40,593 nt of DNA from Hypholoma sublateritium FD-334 SS-4 (taxonomy: Eukaryota; Basidiomycota; Agaricomycetes; Agaricales; Strophariaceae). The translations under genes were made by a program, and so were the position numbers. The notes beneath the pieces are model-generated. The model was not told where the DNA came from, ran no database searches, and saw nothing but the letters and a program-made list of their open reading frames with translations. Below, one piece after another: positions 34,840 to 40,593 of the stretch; position 1 is the stretch's first letter, and every line of letters starts with the position of its first letter. The stretch spans positions 1 through 40,593 of the forward strand of contig KN817723.1 in the NCBI GenBank assembly GCA_000827495.1, read 5' to 3'.

Positions 34840-35212
34840 TGTCACGAAACTCAAACAGACAGCTTCCCAGTAACGGTTGCCACTGCTTTGTTCTGGGTGT
34901 ACACACGCAAGCCCAAGAAGAGAGGCGGGGACAGCACGGGGACAGCACCTTCTTCGTCATCATCTGAAGAGTTATCAGCTTTATCGCCCCTTTCCCCTGC
35001 TTTGTCCCCCTTTTCACCAGGATTGTCATCCCCTTCGCTTTCATCCTCTTCCTCGTCGTCAGAAGCAGCCTCTAGATCGTCTAGACCCAAGCTGAAGAAG
35101 GATGGCTGTTCCTGCATTGGGAACATTCCCTCTATGTCGCTCCTGATGATATGCCACGACACACATTAGAATTTCAGTACAATGTTGGGTCAAATGGGGA
35201 GCTTACTTCTCA
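34840..35212 (+). repeat. Probable 5' LTR of the gypsy element
   Basis: The stretch begins TGTCACGAAACTC and ends TTACTTCTCA, so it has the TG...CA ends of an LTR, and is followed one base later by a primer-binding-site match. The inside is CT-rich (34920-35080). Read on the minus strand this gives a false acidic protein. No matching 3' LTR is in the window, so the ends cannot be proven by comparison; the left end in particular is an estimate. Confidence 0.4.
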
Positions 35213-35213
35213 T

Positions 35214-35228
35214 TGGTATCTTGAGGCC
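35214..35228 (+). other. Probable tRNA primer-binding site
   Basis: TGGTATCTTGAGGCC, followed by CTGGAT, resembles the TGGTATCAGAGCC(A)TGGAT leader of many gypsy and copia elements primed by initiator methionine tRNA; the two differ by a small change after TGGTATC. It sits about 130 bases before the Gag start, as expected. Confidence 0.45.
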
Positions 35229-35361
35229 CTGGATAAGCAAATTGTTTGAGGGCGTGGAACTTGTGAGCAAACCAAATTTGGAACGATTGACGGAGCCGCA
35301 ACTTACGTTCCAGTGGAGGGAGAACTTTGGACCATGCCAATGCTAGGTCGTTCAACACCGG

Positions 35362-37203
35362 ATGACTAACGAACGTCGTACGCGTTCTATGTCTCGGAAC
35401 CCAGGCACGGCTGCACGCGCGCCGTCCAAAATCCCTGCTCTTAAGAGAGGGACAAAAGCCAGGGGTGTTGAGACCCCTGGCAATGATGCCACCGAGCCCG
35501 GAATGGGCAAGGATACGGCTGCACCTGCTGCGCTCGAGGAGCCCCAGGTTATGGCGGCGGATCGGAATGATCCGCCGGCAGATGAAAACCGCGGTCGATC
35601 CGGGAAGAGTCGACCAGCTGAGCACAAGAATGTGCCGCCCGCTGCGGCTGACATGGCAGACGTCGAGAACGTCATAGCCGAAAAGTTGATGAGCAACCTA
35701 AGTCCCGCGCTCGATAGAATATTTGATAGGTTAGAATACCTAGAAAATTTATGTATTGAGAATTCAGAAGCAGATAAAGCATTCCGAAGGGATGAACTCA
35801 ATGAAGATGAGCCCAGGGGCAAAGGAAAGGCCCCGGACCCAAAGGAATGGGGAAATGTTCAAATTTCACCCGAGGAATTAAACGCGCAGAAAGAATTGCT
35901 GCAGGAATACAATCAGCAGCGTGAAATCACTCCGGACGCTCACACGTCGGGTGATAAAAATAGCGCCGAGGCGCATATGAATGAACTTTACGCCGCATAC
36001 ATCAAAGAAAAGGCGCGCGTGGAAAAAGAAAAACGCGCGACGGCCGCGGAGGCGCGCATCTCGGACAGTCCAATGTCTCGGGATGTGGAGACCTTCATCG
36101 GTCTTGGTGCGGGCTTTGAAACGCCCAAACCGGCTCGACGCCCAGATAATTTGCTGCCAAGTGCGCAGCTTAATCCAGACAGCCTGGTTGCCAGGCAGCT
36201 AGCCATGAGCGGAGGGAATATGAATAGGGACGAGCCCGTGGGTGACTTTCTCATTACTACGAGTGGGGCAACTGGACGAGCGCAGCCGCGCTTCCGGCCG
36301 TTGCCACCCACCGAGGTGGATAAGTACCACGGTGACGACGATCCCGTCAAATTCTTGAAGTTTGTGGCTCAGTGTAAGCGATTTGTTCGCGAAGCGGGCT
36401 TGGCGCCCGAGGATCAGGTCGCGCGATGCGCGAACTTCTTGCATGGGAAAGCTTACAAGTACTATGCTACCATGATTAGCATGGAGGAGAATAATTGGTC
36501 TCTGGAGAAATTCCTTACGGGCATTTATGATTATTGCTTCCCACCAGACTTTCGACTTAAGCAACGCCGTAAACTCGATGAGTTCAGGCAAGGAAATTTG
36601 TTGGTTAAGACTTACGCCGCGGAACTTGAATTATTATTCCGTTTAGTCGGTGATGTCACTGACATTCAAAAAGTTGACAAGTTGTGGAACGGATTACGCC
36701 GGGAATTGCGACAGGCGCTGTGGCGCGAGGGATTGGATTTCAAAACCAGCAAGTGGGATGAAGTCATGGCGGTGGCTACCAGACATGAGATGGCTGACCG
36801 TATGGACTCGGATGACAAGGGACATAAGTCTAATAATAACAATGATCGCTCAAGCTATAAAAAGAATTTCGATCACGATCGCACTCCGAAACAGAGTGAT
36901 TATAAGTCCAAACCAATCTTCGGGAAGAAGCCTAATGAGTGGAATAAGTATTCGGGCAATAAAGACAGCCCAGATAAAAAGGGTGACAAGCCCTGGATCA
37001 AGAAGGAATGGAAACCGGACAGCAAGTCCAGTGAACTAAAAGGGAAATGCTTTACCTGCGGAAAGGAAGGACATATTAGCCGTCATTGCCCGGAGGCGCA
37101 CTTTGTGAAGAATAAATCTGGGGAAGGACAAACCTCTAAATTAAGATCCTTCAATGTGGAGGTAATGGCAGATACTGAGGATCAAGTTGCGGCTAGGGAA
37201 TAG
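35362..37203 (+). CDS. Gypsy Gag polyprotein part, cut by MITE 1
   Basis: The frame starts MTNERRTRSMSRNPGTAARA and has 613 codons; the last three (and the TAG) come from the MITE end. The first 300 or so residues are charged and largely disordered, with coiled-coil-like KEKARVEKEKRATAAEAR. The capsid-like retrotransposon Gag domain lies at about 318-480 (FRPLPPTEVDKYHGDDDPVK through ELELLFRLVGD and IQKVDKLWNGLRRELRQAL). A Lys/Asn/Ser-rich linker follows, then a CCHC zinc knuckle CX2CX4HX4C (CFTCGKEGHISRHC) at residues 563-576 for RNA packaging. Downstream the frame would continue into the protease region, but the MITE places AGGGAATAG in frame and ends it. Confidence 0.88.
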   Translation: MTNERRTRSMSRNPGTAARAPSKIPALKRGTKARGVETPGNDATEPGMGKDTAAPAALEEPQVMAADRNDPPADENRGRSGKSRPAEHKNVPPAAADMADVENVIAEKLMSNLSPALDRIFDRLEYLENLCIENSEADKAFRRDELNEDEPRGKGKAPDPKEWGNVQISPEELNAQKELLQEYNQQREITPDAHTSGDKNSAEAHMNELYAAYIKEKARVEKEKRATAAEARISDSPMSRDVETFIGLGAGFETPKPARRPDNLLPSAQLNPDSLVARQLAMSGGNMNRDEPVGDFLITTSGATGRAQPRFRPLPPTEVDKYHGDDDPVKFLKFVAQCKRFVREAGLAPEDQVARCANFLHGKAYKYYATMISMEENNWSLEKFLTGIYDYCFPPDFRLKQRRKLDEFRQGNLLVKTYAAELELLFRLVGDVTDIQKVDKLWNGLRRELRQALWREGLDFKTSKWDEVMAVATRHEMADRMDSDDKGHKSNNNNDRSSYKKNFDHDRTPKQSDYKSKPIFGKKPNEWNKYSGNKDSPDKKGDKPWIKKEWKPDSKSSELKGKCFTCGKEGHISRHCPEAHFVKNKSGEGQTSKLRSFNVEVMADTEDQVAARE

Positions 37204-37587
37204 CATGGGTAACCCATGGGTAAAATTCTGGTGACCCCCACCCATACCCATGGCTACCCATACCCACTAACCCATGGGTATTTTCGCCATGGGTAGGTGG
37301 GTGTCTGTGGGTATGTCTATACATTTGGAGCTGTATTAAGCTTATATATCAGGAAAATATGATTAAACATCACATTAAACTATAATGCTCTGTGCAAATG
37401 CTATTTAACATGCATAGATGACAGGNTGAGTGTAATTAAGCACTACTACATGTTTATTTCTATANTTTGCAAAAAATATCCATGGGTATCTGTGGGTCAT
37501 GGGTACCAGGAGAGTGACCCACACCCATACCCACAGACACCCATACCCATGACCCACATGGGTATGGTCGACCCATGCTATTCCCTA
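37194..37587. mobile_element. hAT-like MITE, copy 1 (394 bp)
   Basis: The element has perfect 17-bp terminal inverted repeats TAGGGAATAGCATGGGT at both ends and an 8-bp target duplication GTTGCGGC (37186-37193 and 37588-37595). TAGGG ends and 8-bp duplications are the marks of the hAT superfamily. About 130 bases at each side are packed with ATGGGT/ACCCAT units, many as the palindrome ACCCATGGGT; the centre is AT-rich. There is no coding capacity. Two ambiguous bases lie at 37426 and 37465. It is inserted between the zinc knuckle and the protease of the gypsy element. Confidence 0.92.
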
Positions 37588-39054
37588 GTTGCGGCTGAGG
37601 ACAGCATTGACTCTTATTACATCGATGTGGAAAGTGCCATGTGCGACGTTTACGAGTACAGCAAGCCATGTGAGGATGAACGCACCAGTCATGAATCCGA
37701 TAGTGATTTCCTGGATGGGGTTTATCCCTTACGCTACAAGTACTTTCATGGCAATACACTGGATGACAATGTTGATCGTTTATTCACACCTGAAGGATCT
37801 GAGGATCACGGACAAATGGGTGATTTCCTGGCAGACCTTGTAACTGTTGAACTTACTCAAGGGGCACCGTACCCAGGTGACCCATTCGTTAGGGACATTG
37901 AGGGACCTAGATTTTGCGTATATTGTACTGCGGAAGACCGTCTCGTGGTGTTGGACCAGGTACATGATGATGATATTCTCCTGCCTGTGAACATTGCCAA
38001 AAATCAAGATTTTCATACTGCTCGTTGGTACGCAGTAATAATGACACAGCTTCGTGGGGTACGTGTGCATGAAATAGAGCCACGTTGGTATGCGGAACGC
38101 CCCAGGCTAATCGGGGCAAACGATAATGCTACTTGGCGTTTGAGCGAGAATAAAACTTTCGCAAATTGGTGCGCACAGCCAGATTGGTGGCGCAATACTC
38201 ACCGGTCGCGTTTTGTCTGGCAAGCGCGATTGGACTGCAGTCTTGCGCAGACGCCCCTGGAACTCCTATGGGATGTAGATCTGGGGGAGGAGTTTGTTTT
38301 TCCACCTCGAGCAAAGACTAATAATTATTGGTGGAATATTAACACATGGTACCGGCGGCACCTTCGACGTCGTTTACAGGCACGACACAACCCCGAGTTA
38401 TGGTATCTACGTGATCTGCAGCACTTGTTTGCTGAAGGTGTCGAGCCCAGCAATGATTGGACTGATACAGAACCTGATGAAGCCTATAACTGGGCTTCAG
38501 ATGACTCGACCTCAGATTGGAGTGATAATGACACTACCTTTGGTGATCTTGGTGATTGGCCACGGAAATATGGCGGGCCCGAGGATGATGCGGACAGCGG
38601 TTTGGGGGATTCCTGCAGTACTGATGAGGACACTGTGGATCCTACCTACACAGATTACCTGTCAGCATGTGGGGTCAGCCCTCAGGCGGCTACGGAGTCA
38701 TTACCTTCGGTACAGCGCAATGCTGCGATAACCCGAGACCCATCGCGCGTCGTGCCCACGACAATTACGGTCACAGTGCTGATTGATGGGAAACGCGCTC
38801 GGGCGCTAATTGATACGGGGTCGCTCTGTGATTTCATGTCATCGACTTTGACGGATCAATTGAAACTTAAGCGGAAGGAGCTGGTGACGCCGCTTACCGT
38901 GCAGTTGGCTGTGTTGGGATCGCGCTCTAAAATCAACTACCAAGTCAGCACAGAATTTGCATACCAAGGCATCCGGGAGGAACGGACCTTTGATATCATT
39001 AATCTATCGAACTATGATCTGATTCTGGGTACGCCGTTCCTGTACCAGCATTAG
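37588..39054 (+). CDS. Gypsy polyprotein middle part: spacer and aspartic protease
   Basis: The frame is open from inside MITE 1, but the gypsy part starts at the duplicated target. The first 380 or so residues are a spacer rich in Trp, Asp and Tyr (for example ARWYAVIMTQLRGVRVHEIE, CAQPDWWRNTHRSRF, NNYWWNINTWYRRHLRRRL) with a long acidic stretch (DWTDTEPDEAYNWASDDSTS). I recognise no domain in it. A retropepsin-like aspartic protease follows: VTVLIDGKRARALIDTGSL, with the DTG catalytic triad at 38812-38820, and the second-half motif SNYDLILGTPFL. The frame ends at TAG in the first bases of MITE 2. Confidence 0.82.
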   Translation, partial: VAAEDSIDSYYIDVESAMCDVYEYSKPCEDERTSHESDSDFLDGVYPLRYKYFHGNTLDDNVDRLFTPEGSEDHGQMGDFLADLVTVELTQGAPYPGDPFVRDIEGPRFCVYCTAEDRLVVLDQVHDDDILLPVNIAKNQDFHTARWYAVIMTQLRGVRVHEIEPRWYAERPRLIGANDNATWRLSENKTFANWCAQPDWWRNTHRSRFVWQARLDCSLAQTPLELLWDVDLGEEFVFPPRAKTNNYWWNINTWYRRHLRRRLQARHNPELWYLRDLQHLFAEGVEPSNDWTDTEPDEAYNWASDDSTSDWSDNDTTFGDLGDWPRKYGGPEDDADSGLGDSCSTDEDTVDPTYTDYLSACGVSPQAATESLPSVQRNAAITRDPSRVVPTTITVTVLIDGKRARALIDTGSLCDFMSSTLTDQLKLKRKELVTPLTVQLAVLGSRSKINYQVSTEFAYQGIREERTFDIINLSNYDLILGTPFLYQH

Positions 39055-39445
39055 GGAATAGCATGGGTCAACCATACCCACATGGGTCATGGGTATGGGT
39101 GTCTGTGGGTATGGGTGTGGGTCACACTCCCGGTACCCATGACCCACAGATACCCATGGATTTTTTTTGAAAAATATAGAAATAAACATGTAGTAGTGCT
39201 TAATTACACTTGCCCTGTCACCTATGCATGTTAAATAGCATTTGCACAGAGCATTATAGTTTAATGTGATGTTTAATCACATTTTCCTAATATATAAGCT
39301 TAATACAGCCCCAAATATATAGACATACCCATGGACACCCACCTACCCATGGTAAAAATACCCATGGGTTGGTGGGTATGGGTAGCCATGGGTATGGGTG
39401 GGGGTCATCAGAATTTTACCCATGGGTTACCCATGCTATTCCCTA
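39052..39445. mobile_element. hAT-like MITE, copy 2 (394 bp, opposite orientation)
   Basis: It has the same length and the same 17-bp TAGGGAATAGCATGGGT ends as copy 1, with its own 8-bp target duplication ACCAGCAT (39044-39051 and 39446-39453). Read as the reverse complement it matches copy 1 nearly base for base, by eye well over 90 percent. It is inserted at the end of the protease domain. Its first base begins an in-frame TAG, which ends the protease frame. Confidence 0.93.
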
Positions 39446-40320
39446 ACCAGCATCAAGTAATGGTTGGGTTCAATGAAACACGTGTGGTGATTGGGAGTAA
39501 TACTGCCTTACCAATTAAAGGTCTAGCTGTCAAAACCTTGGCTTTGAGAGCTGCTCGTATCCGTGAAGAGAATTTAGACGACGCACGCACCTATCTGAAG
39601 GAATTGGCGGCGCCGCTGTGCCGCGCCGCAGAAGATACAGGACTCCCGCCCCTGCGCGCAGTTAACCACTGCATTGAATTAATTGATGAGGACCGTATTT
39701 ATCCGTGGCGACCTGCGAGGTGCCCGGAGGCTTTCATGGATCAATGGACGACGAAACGTAACACTTACATCAAGTCGGGATGCTGGGAAGTCTCAAACAC
39801 CCGTAATGCGGTACCCATGATGTACATCCCGAAGCCTGGGAAGGCAGGTGAACCTGTGAAGCTTCGTACTGTCATTGATTTACGTGCTTGTAATGACAAT
39901 ATGAGAAAAATGGCCTCACCGTTGCCTGATATCGACGGAATTATGCGTCGCGTGGCGGCGAGAAAATATCGCTCCGTCCTTGATTTGAAGGATGCATACG
40001 AGCAGGTGCGCATAGTGCCTGAGGACGTCTGGAAGACTGCATTTGCCACTCCTAACGGCAACATGGTCAGTCATGTACTACAACAGGGAGATGCAAATGC
40101 TCCCGCAACGTACCAGACCCTGATGAATCATATTTTTTCGCCGTACATCGGCAAGTTCATGGATGTCTATTTGGATGACATCGTCATCTATTCTTTGTCG
40201 CTTCGTGAGCACTTAGAGCACGTCAAGTTGGTTATTGATGTCCTTAAAAAGGAGAAACTTTACCTGTCCGAGAGCAAGCTGCATTTTTTGTGCAGGAGCG
40301 TGAAGCTGTTGGGCCGTTGA
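39446..40320 (+). CDS. Gypsy reverse transcriptase, 3' truncated
   Basis: From the duplicated target the frame continues QVMVGFNETRVVIGSNTAL, a linker, then the reverse transcriptase palm and fingers: NAVPMMYIPKPGKAGEPVKL, RTVIDLRACNDN, SVLDLKDAYEQVRI with the first catalytic Asp, DVWKTAFATPNGNM, QQGDANAPATYQTLMNHIF, and VYLDDIVIYS with the YLDD box at 40168-40179. It stops at TGA right after SVKLLGR, where gypsy proteins normally go on through the connection, RNase H and integrase. Bases after the stop do not continue the protein in any frame that I can follow. The HVLQQGDANAP box differs from the common MPFGLTNAP form. Confidence 0.88.
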
Positions 40321-40593
40321 AGGACGTAGATTCGTTCTGGTAGGGTAAAGTGACGCCCTGAATAGTTCTACTATTCAAACACACACACAAAACCTAACAC
40401 AAAGCTAATCTGCTTTAAGTGCTTCTTTTAATGCGAGAGTCGGGGTTCTTTGGAAAAGTACTGAAGTACGTTCACTCAAAGTCAACCGTATAGATTTTGG
40501 TTGTAAGGTGGTTTTTGTATTGTTTTGTTATCCGGGAACTAGCACGACGACTAGAGCACCAAGTGTGCTTTTCCTTATTTAGAGTCCGTAGAC
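40321..40593. other. Non-coding right edge after the truncated RT
   Basis: About 270 bases without a coding frame. It begins GTAAAGTGACGCCCTGAATAG and contains the short palindrome-like GAATAGTTCTACTATTC near 40359-40375 and a CA-rich run (40377-40390). It does not match the left LTR. It may be the end of another inserted element or the deletion junction. Confidence 0.35.

Larger units (their letters stand above)
34840..40320 (+). mobile_element. Ty3/gypsy LTR retroelement, twice interrupted and truncated
   Basis: In order: probable 5' LTR (34840-35212), primer-binding site (35214-35228), Gag with CCHC knuckle (from 35362), a MITE (37194-37587), spacer plus aspartic protease (to 39054), a second MITE (39052-39445), and reverse transcriptase to a stop at 40320. 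The three coding pieces share one frame. Without the two 402-bp insertions (MITE plus duplicated target) they form one open frame of 1385 codons, so this was a single Gag-Pol type. The coding order protease then RT is that of Ty3/gypsy. RNase H and integrase are not seen before the window ends, and no 3' LTR matching the left one was found. The right limit is therefore the last recognisable codon, not a mapped end. Confidence 0.85.

Noticed and set aside
34851..35162. Acidic 100-residue minus-strand frame, with a second minus-strand frame to its right that looks splice-joined to it
   Set aside because: The DNA is better read as the CT-rich LTR and leader of the gypsy element: TG...CA ends, a primer-binding-site match and a Gag start follow in the right order. 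The acidic composition is what a CT-rich tract gives on the other strand.
39004..39189. Minus-strand frame rich in Pro, His and Met repeats inside MITE 2, like one inside MITE 1
   Set aside because: It is only the translation of ACCCAT/ATGGGT repeats in the MITE; no protein is implied.
1..40593. tRNA genes, rRNA, CRISPR arrays, phage or bacterial defence genes
   Set aside because: No T-arm consensus with a matching acceptor stem, no spaced repeats of CRISPR type and no bacterial-type genes were found; the window is eukaryotic.

Overview
The window looks like nuclear DNA of a mushroom-forming basidiomycete (Agaricomycetes). Nearly every gene is broken by many short GT-AG introns (mostly 47 to 77 bp), both strands are used about equally, and several products belong to families typical of this group: a multi-pass membrane protein of the expanded agaricomycete type, an I9-type proteinase inhibitor, a secreted M28 aminopeptidase and a long disordered protein with a methyltransferase domain. 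I cannot name the species. All splice models were built by hand from GT-AG signals, reading frame and fit to known families.

Layout. 1-1342: a GC-rich scrap, then a 616-bp non-autonomous element with long imperfect terminal inverted repeats and TA target duplications (150-765). 1343-2704 (+): membrane protein. 3367-4260 (+): pirin. 4283-5858 (-): secreted M28 leucyl aminopeptidase, converging on pirin with 22 bp between stops. 6634-7620 (-): unrecognised conserved-looking helical protein, divergent from 8047-11561 (+), a VPS9-domain Rab5-type exchange factor with an insert inside the domain. 11957-12436 (+): small I9 proteinase inhibitor. 12998-16610 (+): RGG-rich disordered protein ending in an NTF2-like domain, with three exon starts that repeat one motif. 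17434-19408 (-): Mep2-type ammonium transporter with GATA sites upstream. 19409-23038: 3.6 kb without a supportable gene. 23039-26775 (+): disordered protein with a SAM methyltransferase domain. 27321-27824 (+): reading frame broken by one TAG. 28359-30245 (-): SLC35F-type transporter with 13 exons. 31429-34284 (-): CLF1/Crooked-neck spliceosome protein with HAT repeats. 34840 to the right edge: Ty3/gypsy retroelement.

The most striking structure is the right end. A gypsy element (probable 5' LTR, tRNA primer site, Gag with CCHC knuckle, a long Trp-rich acidic spacer, aspartic protease, reverse transcriptase) has been hit twice by the same 394-bp hAT-like MITE, once in each orientation. Each copy has its own 8-bp target duplication. 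Each insertion adds exactly 402 bp, so the three gypsy pieces are still in one frame, but the TIR itself carries stop codons that end the upstream piece. The reverse transcriptase then breaks off; no RNase H or integrase is visible before the window ends.

The single-copy genes cover ordinary cell work: splicing (CLF1), endosomal traffic (VPS9), nitrogen uptake (ammonium transporter), extracellular peptide degradation (aminopeptidase) and protease control (I9). I see no gene cluster acting in one pathway and no defence island. The candidates for something undescribed are the repeated-exon NTF2-like gene, the interrupted VPS9 domain, the MITE pair with its ACCCAT/ATGGGT arrays, and the gypsy spacer.
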